Assembly: GCF_021018805.1 (NCBI RefSeq)
Contig: NW_026960611.1
Span: forward strand, 1,550,001-1,614,000
DNA: 64,000 nt
Source of the DNA: Prinia subflava
Lineage: Eukaryota > Chordata > Aves > Passeriformes > Cisticolidae
Reading direction: 5' to 3'
Both the position numbers and the translations under genes were made by a program. Under the pieces are notes generated by a model. It saw nothing but the letters and a program-made list of their open reading frames with translations. It was not told where the DNA came from and searched no databases. Positions 1 through 13,203 of the stretch are shown piece by piece (position 1 is the stretch's first letter; every line of letters begins with the position of its first letter).

Positions 1-3000
1 CAGTGCATTAAAATTTTTTCACATATCACTGGTAACCTAAAGGAACAGAGATTCTTTTTGCCTAACTGGTATATAAATTTTCAGGCACTCAACCTATGTA
101 CCTGTATCCTTGAGTAAGGGTCTGATTCTTTTGTATATACATCCAAATGGGTAAAGATCACCAGTGATAGTGTCTGTCATAGTAAAACACGTACCTATTC
201 CTCATGATGAGTTTTGAGATAAGCAAGGGAAAATATGTTATATATTTACATGAGATGTTTTGATTTATTCATTTAAAATAAGTTTATTTTATCTGAAAAT
301 TGAAAAAAGGGCTCCACTGCACCATCCCTTCTCCAGATATCCAATACATGAATTCCGGCATTCTTACAGTCTTTTCTGTGGAAAAATTCTTCTGTGTTAC
401 AGAAAAGATACTGAAACCTAAAATACACATAAGCCCAACAACTGACATCAGATCAAGCACTGAGAACTCCCCCACTCCTGACTGCATTTCATTTTGTTTG
501 AGTTGCATCCAGTAATGATAATGAGGACTCACAGATTGACAGATGAGATTGTGTGATAGATAACTTGCAGTTTGTCATCTTGACAATGCACAGCAGTGAA
601 ACCAGCTGCTATTGCACTATAATGCATTGCTTGCTCTGTCTTATTTATTTTTAACCATGCGCAAACCAAGCACATTTTTTACAGATATAAACATTTCTAC
701 TTATGAAACTTGTAGGACAGCCCAGAGCAGTGGGCCAAGCCCAAGAAGCACCAGGTGCTATAGGTGTTGATGGATTTCTGAAATCCATCATGGAATGAAA
801 GAGCAGTTGGCAGAGGAGTCTTTCTTTGTGTTTGGTTGGGTAGCAGGAATAACCTGAGACTGAGGACAAAGCCACTTGAGATAATGTGTAAACAATTTGT
901 AACAGTGACAGGGTAATCAATAGCCTTAGGGTGGATTCACACAGCTGGCTACCCTGCATCTGCTCAGAGCATGGAGTGAATGATGGAGGCTTCTCCCAAC
1001 ACCCTTATCCATTCACACATCTCCATTATGGCTGGACAGCATGTGCAAAAGTTATTTTATGGGTAGCTGGAAAAAAAAAAGAGAGGAAAATAGCTACAAA
1101 CACCTAGCTACAAAAGAAATCAGATTAGGTATGTGTCACCTTGTGAAGTAAAGCTGTCACTCACGCAGGTTGAATTCAGGAAAGCTGCTGCCACTCATCC
1201 TGCTAGATCACAGGCATAAAAGACAGCGTGCTTTAGACAGTCCAGACACCAAGTTATGCATATGCTAAGCATGGCAGAGTGAGTGGAAGAAAGGAGTGGC
1301 AATTGTGGGACCCCACTACTGCATGACCCAGTAGATCCATTGTTTCACATTACAAAGAACTGCTATCAAAGCATAAAACCTATAATTGAATCATGCTAAA
1401 AATGTATTGAGGTAAATGAACTTTATTAAAAATTTGGTTATGTTTGCTATTTTCTCAGTTAGTTGCTATGCACTTTAAACCCTGTTTTTGTGTTCCTTTT
1501 TTTCTTAAAGTGTAGCATTCCATGCAACCAAATTGAAACCTCTTGGGCAGACCTGTGATATTGACTTATTTTATAAACTCCTTTGGATCTCACGTATTGA
1601 TTGTTGTGCCTCATTCAAAATATTGACTTTGTATATTCAATGTCATCTGTACCATAAAAGTATAAAATATTTAATAGTCACTTTATTGCTAGAACTGTGA
1701 TGTGTTCCTCTAAGCTTAAATGTGAATATTTGTCAGTGATCAGAGCCTATCTCTACATAGAAACAGCCACAGCATTGGAGAAAGGCTTGGTGAGATTGAT
1801 CTGTAACCAGCAAAAGTGGGTGTGGAAGCAAAGGGCATGTATGGAAATAAATAAAAATCAAATGGATGTGCAATTTAATTCCACAGTTTCATTTCAAACT
1901 GAGATAGATTTCCACCCAAGTCGCAGTCATTAGAAATTTTATATCCAGTAAGGCATAATATTTTTTAAATATATTCACACTATCTAGAAAAATTGCTTCC
2001 AAATCCTCCCACTGAAAAAGATCACCACTACAAGCCTAAGGTCATTCTGTCCCAGTGAGATTTATGACACCTTTTTCTCCCCAAGAAAAATTTCACTGCA
2101 CTGGAACAGATCATGAAGAGGAAAGATGATGATTTAAATCACTGAAACCTTCAGTTCAGGACTAGGTTCCCTTTTGTGAAGATATTCCAATAAGTCACAG
2201 GCCTGTATTCAGAAGCAGTTTGATCAAGTTCTCAGGATCTATCACAGTCCTCCTATGTCATCTCTACTGCCAAAGGAAAATATCATTCTCCATTTACATT
2301 CAATTCACTGGAAGTACGGAGCTCCAAATGCTTTTAAACATTAAACCAAGCTCACACACACTGAAGCTTATTAGAGCCACACTGCAGCTGTGCTATGCTG
2401 ATCCATGCAAAGGGAGAATAACAGCAGACCAAACAAATCAGTGCCCAGGCTTTTCATTTTCTCTCTATTATGAAATGAGATGGTCAAAGGTTTTCTTGTC
2501 TTTTGAGGTCAACAAGGCCAGCAGAGGTGACACCATTATTCTTTTCCTGGAGGGAAAACCCTCTTTTAAGGCTCCAGTTGGTACAGGTTCTCTGACAGAG
2601 CAATATTCAAAGTCTCTGAAATATTTGTGCTAACACAAAACCTGGAAAAGTGCCAGACTGATCAGCTAAGCTATAGAACCAGACCTTCATGTTACAGAAA
2701 TACCAAACTGTGACTTAAACTGTGTGATAGTGGAGTATCTCCAGTCTTCAGAAATCTGCCTACTGAGAAGCTAGACTGAGACACTAAAGGAATGTGACAA
2801 AAGTTCTTGAGGTGGAATGTTAGTGCACTAAGTTCCAGCTATGCTGAATGCCACAGCCGTCCCTGTGTCAGTTGGTACTTTGTGGAGGTCTTTCCCATCT
2901 GAATTTATGGTCACTATTTATATGACCATGGAGAAGAGAGGAGTATGAACAAGTTCCAGAGAGATTATACTCACAAGACTACCATGCTAGTGCAGGTTAT

Positions 3001-3676
3001 CAAAAATTCAAGGCAAGGGGCAGATATGTTAGCCATGGAGATTGGTTTGGCTTTTTTTACTGTGTCATTTTGAGTAATTGACAGGATTTAGACAATAATT
3101 GCAAGTATGAATCACAATGCAAACTCATTTTTTTATGAAGAGAAACAGTTTTATGCAGTGTAATATTGTATGGTAAGATAATCACCTAAGAGCCCATAAA
3201 ACAATAATCTGAAAAGCTGTTCAGCTAGGGAAGCATAAAGATTGAATACCATTTTATGTGCTTTAGCAAATGATGACTCAGTGTCTGGCATCTATCGTGA
3301 TTAAAACAAAACACAGAGAGTGCTACAGAGAATTTGTGGGTGCTGCTTAAAAAATGCTGTTTTGTGTTACAAGGAAAGTCAATACAAATTATTTCACTGA
3401 CATAGCCCTAGGAAATTTGCAGAATTCACGCAGTTCTGCAGCTCCAAGTCATGACAAGTAAGCCTTCCAAAATCTGTCTTCCACCTGTCACCATCACTTA
3501 CTCTTTTTTCCATTGTTTATATACAGGAAATTAAGTAAGAGGCCAAGAGAATACCCAAACCTGTGCTCTAAAACTATTGTTATTAATAGCAAGCACACTG
3601 CATACAAATATTACATGGTGCTTTTTAAAGACAATTACGCTGACATCATTTGAGCAAAGGAAAAAAAAAAAAAAAA
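1..3676. other. Non-coding, apparently unique DNA
   Basis: I see no gene, RNA gene or recognisable repeat here. The sequence is AT-rich with short open frames that have no family resemblance and many interrupting stops. It could be intergenic or intronic. A short A-run ends it just before a CR1 fragment. Confidence 0.6.
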
Positions 3677-4042
3677 GATCTTTAGCCAAGAGAAGAGGGC
3701 TACAGGGGGACCTCATAGCAACCTTCCAGCCTTAAAGGAAAGATGGGGAGGGAGGTTCTATTAGGGAATATAGTGATGAGGAGTAACAGATTTAAAATGA
3801 AAAAAGGGTAGATTTAGATTGGGAAGAAATTTTTTACTATGAACATGGTGAGAGAGTGGAACAGGCTGCCCACAGAAATTGTGAATTCTCTGTGCCTGGA
3901 AGTGCTCAAGGCCAGGTTGGATAGGGCTTTGAGAAACCTGGTCTAGTGGAAGATGTCCCTGCCCATGGCAGGGGATTTGGAATTAGCTGATCTTTAAAGT
4001 CCATTCCAACCTAAACTGTTCTATGGTTCTGTGGCTCTATGG
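3677..4042 (+). mobile_element. CR1 LINE 3′ end fragment
   Basis: This is the 3′ end of a CR1 non-LTR retrotransposon in forward orientation. It contains the typical CR1 order: a decayed end of the reverse-transcriptase ORF (a region reading like 'gagagagtggaacaggctgcc'), then the segment around 'ggttggatagggctttgag', and the terminal 'attccaacctaaactgttctatggttctgtgg'. It is 5′-truncated, as is normal for CR1, and has diverged far enough that no reading frame is left. The diagnosis rests on remembered CR1 consensus features. Confidence 0.88.
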
Positions 4043-6976
4043 CATGAGTTAAGCTGTGAAATACAGCTTGCCAAAGAATGTTGCAGAAGCTAAAAATGTA
4101 TGTGGATTCAAGAAGCAATCAGATATATCCAGGGAAGCAAAGCCCATAAAAGCTATTAAATGCAAAGACATCATTTCCTCCAGGATGCATCTCAGACATT
4201 GACAAGGATGCAGGAGATAATTTTGTGGACACATGACATTTCACACCTTTGTCCTCTCCTTTTACTGGTATCTGTCACTGGTCACCAGTTAGCAACTTCC
4301 AATATGATCATCTATTATTTTGCCTCTGAGACCTGTTACTTCAGTCAAAACATATTAACAAATTATTTATTGCCTGTTTCTCCCTTGAATTGCCATTAGT
4401 CTTGTGCTGGTGCTGGTCATGTCTTTGCCTGGTGCTGGCTTGAGGCTGGAATCATCTACAGCAGAGGCGGCTGGGGGCTGCAGAACATCACAGGGACAAG
4501 GAGCACTTCTGGACTGTGCTGTGTTAAGGCAGCATGGGAATCTTTTCTTGCTGGAGACTCTGCCCTAAAGACTACTCTATTTCATGGATAGTATAATGTC
4601 ATTTTTTTCTTCCAGCTTGTAACCTGTATTTATGGTAGTGACTTAGATGTCCCTGGAAATATTTGGGGCTGCAGTGTTGAGTGCTGCCAGGGAAAGAAAT
4701 CATCTTGAAGTCCTTTTGAGAAGGAAGGAGACCAAACCATGCAGGTCTGGGGCATCTGGAATTTAGAAGCAAGGGCAAGCCTGCTGTTAGAGAGGGGGAC
4801 TCTCTGTAGATGCACCACACCTGCTCCACAGAATGGATTTTGGGAAGGTCATGGATGTCTGACACTGAAGGTTTGCAGGGCTAGGGTGAGGTCTGTCCAC
4901 AGATTATTTGTAGGAGACTAACTTTTAATTATGGCAAGTCAAGGACCTAACAAAAAGTGTCCTTCAAAATCACCAGTACCATCATATGGGCATGGCTTTC
5001 TCCAAATTCTCTCCAGTCAGATGCAGGCACAGCTGAAACAAAGGGCCATATAGTAATAAGGGCAACACATATGTAAGCCTTAAAAGCACATAGCCAAAGC
5101 ACTGGGATAAGTGTCAGAGGCCTTATAGCTACCTGGTTAATCTGTATCTTTCTTTCCAAGACAGTATATCAAACTTAAGACTAAAATGATCCAACTACCA
5201 CCAACAGTTTCTACCACAGGCATTTAAAATAAATAAGCTAAATACTCTGCTATGCCATACATTCACAAGGATTGCACTCAATTAAATTTGCCCCAAAAAA
5301 ATATAAATGGTACTGATTGTATAGTCAGGTGTCGTGTTGAGGACATATACAGGAGTGATTTGGCAGTTCTGGTTTAAAAGATGATCTAAAAGCAGAAATG
5401 AAAGGAAGGGACTCTTTAGAGAGACATAGCCTGTCCTCCAGGCAATAGCAGTAAGGTCATATCCAGTCTTAACAAATAAAGAAGTGTCCATTCCTGTTGC
5501 TCTTTTTCTGAAATTACTGCCTGAAGTTCATCATTATGCAAAGGAGTGTGCTGTTGCTGCTGTCAACCCTACCCTGCTTCTTGCAGCATTCACTATTACC
5601 AAAATCTCTCCTAAAAACAAGTGCACACATAGAAAATAATAGGAAATACTTCCCAGAAACTTTCTTCTAAAGCAAACATAGGTCCCTACCAGCAGCAAAT
5701 ACGACAGTCCTCAGTTCCTCAATAAAACACCACAAGAAACGTGTGACAGACCAAGGATCTGAATCTACAGTCTTCTTTATGTGTAAGATGTGTCTTCTTT
5801 GCATATCTTCCTTTATCCCATAGAAGCAAGGGGAAAAAAAGGACGGAAAATACATAATTAAAATTTACACAGATCTTGAAAGTTATTATGAAAAAACCCC
5901 AAACCAAACAGAAGTAGAACTCTCATCGTTCAGTTTCGAACATCTCAGTGTTGAGCAGATGGCTATAGCACAAGAAAATCATCACACTTTTTTATTAGTA
6001 AATTGAAAGGCATTTGGGTAGCAATCACCATAATCGTCATTTTTGCAGGCCCTAGAAATTGTAATAAGCTTTTAGAGAGCAGTTGACTTCACAACATAAT
6101 TGAGACTAGGTATCTTTAGTTTATCCACCCAAAAGCTACAATCTCACTAAATCTTTAACAGGGAGTTTGACTACAGATAAAAAGACCATTCAAAACAGAC
6201 ATTCATTCAGAGAAAATTCCCTTTGCATTCCTTCCAAAAGTCTCTGAAGTTAGTAATACCTCTGGAAGAATTTCACTTAACATTATGAAGAAAAAAAATT
6301 TATCTTTCTTTCCTTTATTTTTATTTATTTGTTTTTATTTAAATTTTGTGTTTAGAAAGCCTGCTATCTCACCCTAAAGAAAAGAATTTTTATCTGTTCT
6401 TGTTTTTATTTAAATTTAAATTGTGTATTTAAGAATTTTCCCTGGAAAACATCAGCTTGGACTGCAACCAGACTGAAACCAGCAGATGGAGCCAAATCTG
6501 CTTCCTATACACTAAAATTAGTGCTTATTCTGAGTGATGACGGTGTCTCCATCATGTATGTATTTTTCAGCTGGACAAAAACCACCTGGCTTTTCCTGCA
6601 GAACCTTCAATCATATCTCACCATTATCACTGCCACTGTGGCAGGAACCTGTTTCTGCAGGAAACAGGCTGAGCATTTTGCAGCAACAAATATGTCAAAT
6701 GCCTCTGCAAGGACTTAGCAAAGAACTCAGTGCCAGGACTGTATAACTCAGGCTGCTGATATGCATATGGCCCCAAATCATGCAGGCAGCCTGGCAGGAT
6801 TTAAAAGCCTTGGAGAGATGAGGTTTTACGCACCCTGCTGCTCTGTACCAGCACCCAGCTCTGTACCAATACACACACAGAGGCAAGATCCATGGCATAC
6901 ATGCAGCAGTAGCTTTTGAGGTGCAGGGCAACAATCCCCTCCTATGTCTCATTTATTTTGGGCTTCCCTGCTCAGA
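4043..6976. other. Non-coding DNA
   Basis: No gene or recognisable mobile element is seen. Around 6,300-6,420 there is a low-complexity T/A-rich stretch of TTTATTT-type runs. Confidence 0.6.
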
Positions 6977-6982
6977 ACCTAT

Positions 6983-7382
6983 TGAAGCCGAGCTCTGGTA
7001 AGACCGGGGACTAGAGCGACGTGAGACCAGCCAGTATGGTTTCCAGCATGTACTCCGCTTTATTCCGCGAGATGGCGGGTTATATACAGAGCGAGTCGTT
7101 TACATTTAGCAGGTGCACTGTGATAGGCAGTGGACATACAGAAGTATGTAAACAATCCAGGGTTAAGGTAGCTACGGAGACTTAGTGCCATTACCTCTAT
7201 GCTGCGAGTGTCCATACCTTAACACATTCCTAGTAGCAGATAAGTTTATCTGCTACTACGTATGCTGAACGTTCTGCGGCCTACTAGACCCAGGCCTGAG
7301 GCCTAGTTTGGCCTAGTTTGGAATAGCTCAAATTGTATCCATGAGCATATCATGCCCACGATACCTGAGAAACTCGGCCACA
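6983..7382 (-). mobile_element. Solo LTR, ERVK-like, 400 bp
   Basis: A complete solo LTR bounded by TG (6983) and CA (7382) and flanked by a perfect 6-bp target-site duplication ACCTAT (6977-6982 and 7383-7388). The reverse complement carries a poly(A) signal (plus-strand TTTATT near 7,060) and a TATA-like box (plus-strand GTTATATAC near 7,080), which sets the orientation. A 6-bp duplication fits betaretrovirus-like (ERVK) integrase. It is related to the more degraded LTR at 18,191-18,568, sharing the 'ctttattcc..gag/gaa' region and the order of blocks. No internal retroviral sequence is attached, so this is a product of LTR-LTR recombination. Confidence 0.85.
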
Positions 7383-7388
7383 ACCTAT

Positions 7389-8349
7389 CTCCCCAAAGGC
7401 CTTGTTATTGCTTGTCACCTCCAGCTGAAGCAGATGCATTTGCAGATGCTCCTCTCACTGCCTTAAGGAGGAACAAACTCACAGAGATCTGCTCCTCTGA
7501 AAGGCAGCATGAGTCATGTTCAGATGCAGAGAAGCAGGGGGACTTGCCTATGCTGTATCTTGACACACTGAGACCAGGGACAGGGAATTCTGACATTTAC
7601 AAAGGAAAGTGAGGGTGGATTCTCAATGCCAGCAAAGCAGTAGGGATCAAGATTCAGAGCTGAGCCTGATAAAACCCAGGACTCTTGAAGCTTTGCACAA
7701 GGAAGCAAGGAAAAGCTGAGGGGGACAGAAATGGTGACATCTCTGCCAGAGGTGAAATGTCTCCCATATTCCCATAAAAATTTATATTATGAGACCAAAA
7801 TTGGGTGGCAATTGCTTCCGCTCTTCCAAAGGAAGAGAAGATCTGATAGGGAGCACATGGGGTTTTGGTCACCATTTCATGAATTCAGCCCTTGGAATGT
7901 CTAGACAGGAACAGGCAGTGCAGAAAGATGTGGGTAATGGGTGATGGGTTGCCAATCTGGAGAGGATTTGGAGTGAGACCACAAACTTGTTCCTGGAATT
8001 AGTTCTCAAACTGTGATTGCTTCTGCTTTGGCCTCAAGTCTATCTGTGAGTCCCACTAACCCAGCTTTGACTTCCCAGTCCAACTCCACTCATGTCCCTG
8101 GAACTCACAGAAATTTATCTAAAATCCAATTGTGGAGCAAAAGCATCTCACTGTACAATGAGACAGGCAAGTCTTTGGTACAGGGTAACGCTGAGTTCCA
8201 GATTCAAAGAGAAGATGAAACTTTCAAAGGAACCTGAGTTAGAGCCTTTGCTACTACTCAGAGTTTGGGAAGGGGCAGGAAAATCTGGTTTAAGGCATAA
8301 ACTATTCCCTCAGTACAGCAATGAAGTGTGTTCTCCTAGAATATAGGCA
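7389..8349. other. Non-coding DNA
   Basis: No gene or recognisable repeat is seen between the two solo LTRs. Open frames here are short and unrelated to known families. Confidence 0.55.
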
Positions 8350-8355
8350 GGGTTT

Positions 8356-8787
8356 TGTGGTGGTGTGGGTTTTTGCTTTGAGTTTTCAAGCTAGCTTTTT
8401 ATTTCATTTGTGTCTTATGATTTAAACGATACATGCCGTTATGTGTCAATTCTCTGTATCTCTGCCTCTGTTTCTAGAACCTTCCTTGCCAATCTTCCCT
8501 CACTTGATATATCATTTGCTGTTTTATATCATTACACTGCTTCTGCTATTCCCATTGGATTTAGTTCTGTATCACCCACCTTAGACTCCTCCCTGAGTGC
8601 ATTCTCATTGGTTGTTTGCTTTGTATTGCCTGTGTATAAAATCCACGGCGGGTTCAGCTTTTAGTTTTTTTTAAAAGCACTCACTGAGACCATCGGAGTT
8701 CCTGAGCGGAGAGGAAGAGTCTCCCCGGGGGAAATGTGTCGCACCCCAATGCTGCCTTGTGCATCCTGAGAAACACACTCCGCAACA
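8356..8787 (+). mobile_element. Solo LTR, ERVK-like, 432 bp
   Basis: TG...CA boundaries (begins TGTGGTGG, ends CCGCAACA) with a perfect 6-bp duplication GGGTTT on both sides (8350-8355 and 8788-8793). A TATA-like TATAAA near 8,633 supports forward orientation. It is inserted directly upstream of a CR1 tail, so the LTR may have landed inside an older CR1. Confidence 0.75.
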
Positions 8788-8793
8788 GGGTTT

Positions 8794-8870
8794 CTTTAAA
8801 TAACCTCTGAAGTGGATCAAATTAGTTGTCGGGCAGTTGGACTAGAACATTATTGTAGGTCCCTTCCAAC
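8794..8870 (+). mobile_element. CR1 3′-terminal fragment
   Basis: A short CR1 3′ end: 'cagttggactagaac' followed by 'attgtaggtcccttccaac' is the CR1 3′ UTR signature. It runs straight into the expanded TATTC repeat that replaces the usual short CR1 terminal repeat. Confidence 0.8.
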
Positions 8871-8955
8871 TATTCTATTCTATTCTATTCTATTCTATTC
8901 TATTCTATTCTATTCTATTCTATTCTATTCTATTCTATTCTATTCTATTCTATTC
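8871..8955 (+). repeat. (TATTC)17 microsatellite
   Basis: Seventeen uninterrupted copies of TATTC (85 bp). The unit matches the short repeat at the end of the adjacent CR1, so it most likely arose by expansion of the CR1 tail. The open frame across it, rich in Phe-Tyr-Ser-Ile-Leu, is an artefact. Confidence 0.97.
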
Positions 8956-9247
8956 TGCTGCTTGGCCTGGATCAAATTCAAGACCCAGGTGAGGCATTGC
9001 CCTAGCTAGACATGTCCAAATACAGCAATATGTTAATGTTAGGCACTTGGATTTCAAATTCCAATCTGAAATAAAGATAAGATGTGGAAAATAAAAAAGT
9101 AGAGTGAAACTAGCAACCCAAATCTTTGGCTCTGGACCATCTGCATAATAAAGAAGGATGAGGAAAATTAGTAGGAACTACTCTATCTCTTATAACAGGT
9201 TATTTGGAAAAATATGGTAAAATATCAGGCCTCCAACAATAGCTGCA

Positions 9248-9570
9248 TATTGGCGATTGAATGAGAGACAGGAAGACTGATTCGGTGATCAGAATTCGAT
9301 TTTACTCAGGTTTCTCAAAAGTTTATATACTATTTCAGACAGGTTAATAATTTCTACTACAATAACCAGGTTAAAAATCACACCGAAAACTCATGTGTTT
9401 ACAACTCTTTGCTTGCAGAAGTTGATTGAATCTTATCTTTTCCTGTAAGCAGGTGTAATCTCATCTTCTGTAATCTTCAAAGTTCTGTTTGTTCTTGCCA
9501 TGGCATCTTGGTTATCAAACCAGCTATGCTAATCAAGTCTGTTTGACTCTCTGTCTTGTGTATTCCCACA
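9248..9570 (-). mobile_element. Probable degraded solo LTR, about 323 bp
   Basis: Delimited by a 6-bp direct repeat GCTGCA (9242-9247 and 9571-9576). The left end is TA rather than TG (one G-to-A change would explain it) and the right end is CA. TATA-like sequence (plus-strand TTTATATAC near 9,330) suggests reverse orientation. The length is close to the 327-bp LTR at 19.7 kb. It is weaker than the other solo LTRs because one terminus is non-canonical. Confidence 0.5.
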
Positions 9571-9576
9571 GCTGCA

Positions 9577-10044
9577 TTTTCAGCAGAGCTTGGAGTGATA
9601 ATCTGTGCTGTATGTAAAGTACATGGGTAGACCTTGAGATCAAATGGCTTTGTAAGTAGTAGCTGGTACTATTTTTATAGGTTGGATAAACCATCATCAT
9701 GTCACTTATTTAACTCCATTGTGCAATTAGTTTTTTGAACAACCCCAGAAGTTTAGTTTCAGTACCAGAAGTTGCCTGCCATTGTATCGGACTTTACCTG
9801 AATGTGCAGAAGTCAGGGCATCACTGAGCATATGAAAGTCACCTGAGGTTTCACCTGAATGCCAAATAGAAACAGACTGCTCACAGACCAACAGGCAGGC
9901 TGAATTGCTGGCAACATCCCCCTGCTTTGTTAGCAGCCGACTGTTGTTTCTGTGCTGGAGAACTATACAACTTTCTTCTGCAAGTTCTAACTTCCCTGGG
10001 AGGCCTGAGCTGATCAGTTCAGCTCCTTTCACTTCGTTAAATGA
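9577..10044. other. Non-coding DNA
   Basis: No gene is recognised. A minus-strand open frame of about 100 codons (9,727-10,032) shows no family resemblance. Confidence 0.5.
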
Positions 10045-10049
10045 ACAAG

Positions 10050-10660
10050 TGTCTTGGGTTGAAAAATGTAACCAAAAATGTGTATTCTATTTTCATCTGT
10101 TGAAGCCAGTTGGGAGATACTGTTCTTTATCTCTTGTAACTCCAGGAGTGGAAAGAGGGAGGATGCCTTCTGTTAATGGGACAACTGATAACACCAGATA
10201 AGGCAGTGCCTTCTTATCTCTTCCTCCAGCCCTCCTCCTCCGAGGGACATCACCTGTGAATGGGCCATTTAAGGCCTCTCACATGACTGATAACATTACT
10301 TCATTCCATTGTGAGATGCTCCACACAGTGGGAAGAGCCAAAGCCTTTCCACCGAGATAAAACCAGCAATCCCAAACACCAAGGGAGCCTGTTTCCACTG
10401 GATTCCCAGGGGAGGACTGGACCCTTCCTTGAGGATCATCTCTGCTTCAACGAATTCACTCCAGGAGGACTTACTTCGGACTGCTTGCAACACCCCGACC
10501 AACAGGGTGTCAGGTTTGCATTCTGACTCTGTCAGTGGTCCTTTGTACTATTGCATTTATTTTATTTTATTTTTACCCTTTTTGTTGTTTGTTTCTTTTC
10601 TCTCTATTAAATTGTATTTCTGACTTGGAGTCTCACTGGTTTTGCTTTCAAACCAGTACA
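10050..10660 (+). mobile_element. Solo LTR, ERVL-like family, 611 bp
   Basis: Begins TGTCTTGGGTTG and ends CAAACCAGTACA. The flanks ACAAG (10,045-10,049) and ACTAG (10,661-10,665) form a 5-bp duplication with one mismatch. It is the forward-strand relative of three reverse-strand copies in this window (12.4, 24.7 and 61.2 kb), with shared blocks such as the GCACCT/ATCACCTGTGAATGGGCC region and the tract describing 'accctgtcggtcagggtgt'. A 5-bp duplication fits the ERVL (class III) type. Confidence 0.8.
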
Positions 10661-10665
10661 ACTAG

Positions 10666-12399
10666 AAAGGAAGCTGGAATGCTCAAGAGAGCCGTGTGGC
10701 ACAGCTAAACCCAGTCCACACTGCCTGAGCTTTGTCTATACCAGCGTTTCAGCACTTTCAGTATTGGCTGAATCAGTCGGGATGAATTTAGTAATTTCCT
10801 TGGGCTCTGTGTGAACTGTAAAATCAAAAATAGAGACTGTAGCAGCAAGGGTACTGTAGATTTTTTGCATCTGTCTGGTGCAGGCCTGAAAAATTACTTC
10901 AACTTAGAAATTATATGGTTATCTACTACAGAGTTTTTGTGCAGTAGACAATAAGGGTCATATTACTGTTGTCTTTAGAAGCATCCACCAATTTCAGGAG
11001 AGGAGGATCAGGCCTAATTAATACCTCTGTGGTTATGTTGTGAGTAGTCTTCATATCTCACTTGAGCTGAAACAATCCCACTTAATTCCTGAGATCTTCC
11101 AACATGTAAACAACAAAGAAAATGCTAGTTGGATATGCTAATCCATTCTTCCACATGGATTAGACCACACGTAGGAGTAAACTTTTTGGAGAGACCAGAG
11201 ACAGGGAGTGTTTAGTCATAAGATAATTATTAGAGTATTCTGCATTTTTCAGGCATTTCAAGTTCCCTCTCCCATCATACTTATGAATAATAATAAAGAA
11301 CACATTTTCCATTATCTTCCCATGGCTTTGCTATAAAAGAAAAATTGCAGATATTCTCACCACTCAACAACAGATCTAAAATTCGTGAAAAACTGAGAGG
11401 CAAGACTGAGGAAGCAGTGATTAGACTTCTGATCCATCTATGCATTGTGCATCCTCTCCACTGTCAGCTGAACCGGAGGTACGAACCAAGCACTGTTGTT
11501 CTCTGTTTCAGAGGGATCCTGCCTCACTTACAATGTCACTCCTGTGGATATCCATGATGCCTAGAAGTAATATAACCTTCATCAGGAAGGTCTCACAAAA
11601 TTACTTTAGTACACTACTGACTAAGCCATGTCAGTTCCTACTCCCTTTTGTCTCTAAGAGTTAGTTCCTAGTGAAAGCTTCAAGTATATGGCAGTGTTAA
11701 TTTTTTTCTTCTCGCTCTCCCTGACCAGCATTTGCCAACCCACTACATACTTTTCTTGATCAATATCACGTGTAAAGGTATATCATGAATAATTTTTTCC
11801 ATAAGAGACAAAGGTTATATGTTTAAGTATGCAAAATTCACATGCACACAGTTATTTGACCTCATGTAAGACATAGAGCTGTTAAACCAAATTCCATATA
11901 ATGGCTGATGTGATTTGACAGGGTTCTGGTTCATTACAAAGATCAGCCTTTCAGATTCACTTCTCCAGCTCTGCTCAAACCATGACATTCTCATTAAGTA
12001 AATGCAGAGCTTTCTCTCCTAGTTCTCATTAACATTAACAATAATGAAGACCATTCCCCTTAGAATGAACTCCAGAGACATCACTGGGCATGACACTGAA
12101 ACAAAGTGACCAAACTCTCATCCATATCTCCACCACAGGTGATTAGGTGGGTTGGTGGGATAGAACAGCCATTCTTTGGCATACTAATCCAACACAAGCT
12201 ATTTCTGGATGAAAAGTCTGTATCACATTTAATATGAGATCTCAGAAAAAAACAATATATTAGGAATGGCACAAGTTTATCTACCCATTAAACACCAACT
12301 CACACTGTTACCCAGCCTTTTTCACTTGATGGTAACACAGATTTTATAATTCAGAATGATCAAAGCACAGCATTTCCTAAGGAGTTTACTTTTGTCTGT
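10666..12399. other. Non-coding DNA
   Basis: No gene or recognisable repeat is seen. Confidence 0.6.
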
Positions 12400-12404
12400 A
12401 AATT

Positions 12405-12587
12405 TGTCTTGGTTTGGAAAGACAGGTATCTGTCAGGGAAAACTGGAGTTTCCCTTGGAATGGAGAATGTAAAACCTCCTCCCTCCAAATTATTATAATT
12501 TTTGCAATTAAAAGCTTTCAGGCAAAAATATGGGAATGGGAGTAACAGTTCTTTACTAGGAATATTAAAAATACAAATGCAGTAATA

Positions 12588-12624
<37 letters not shown>

Positions 12625-13198
12625 CAAACAAACAAAAGTCCTAGAAAACCCTGACGGAGTCAGGAATACGACCTGACACCCTGTCGGCCAGGGTGTTGGA
12701 AGCAGTCCAAATAAGTCCTCCTGGAGTGACAGATGTGGTTCTGTTCGAGTAGAGATAATGACAGATGTTCTGTTGGAGTAGAGATGATCCTGTAGTGGCA
12801 GTCATATGAGTCCAGTCTTCCTCTGAGAATCCAGTGGAAAAGAGGATATATGGGGTCTCTGTGTCCCCATTTTTATCTGGATAGGGAATGGTTGGCTCCT
12901 CCCCACTGGGTAGTGCATCTCAGAATGGGATGATGTAATGTGTCATGTCATTGGTGAGCCTTAATGGCCCATTAACAGAAGATACCCCCCCGGAGGGTGG
13001 ACAAAGTTGATGAAAGAGATAAGAAACATTGCCCCACCTGGTTTTAACAGATGGTCTATTATCAGAAGGCATCCACTCTCCTCTCCCCTGGAGTCACAAG
13101 AGATAAAGAAAAAAAAAAAAAAGAAACCATCTCCCAACTGCTTTCTACCGATGAAATAGAATTCACATTTTTTTTGTCTGGTTACATAATCCAAGAAA
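12405..13198 (-). mobile_element. Solo LTR, ERVL-like family, about 794 bp
   Basis: The left end TGTCTTGGTTTGG matches the family. The right end is degraded (expected ...GAGACA, seen as ...AAGAAAA). A 5-bp AAATT lies on both sides (12,400-12,404 and 13,199-13,203), but in AT-rich sequence this is weaker evidence than elsewhere. It contains a 29-A run (about 12,591-12,619) where the sister copies have shorter A-rich tracts, plus further small expansions that explain its greater length. Confidence 0.72.
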
Positions 13199-13203
13199 AA
13201 ATT

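Noticed and set aside
2220..2633. 137-codon plus-strand open frame
   Set aside because: No recognisable domain, signal peptide or splice context; expected by chance in 64 kb of AT-rich DNA.
8812..9009. 65-codon frame with Phe-Tyr-Ser-Ile-Leu repeats
   Set aside because: Translation of the (TATTC)n microsatellite.
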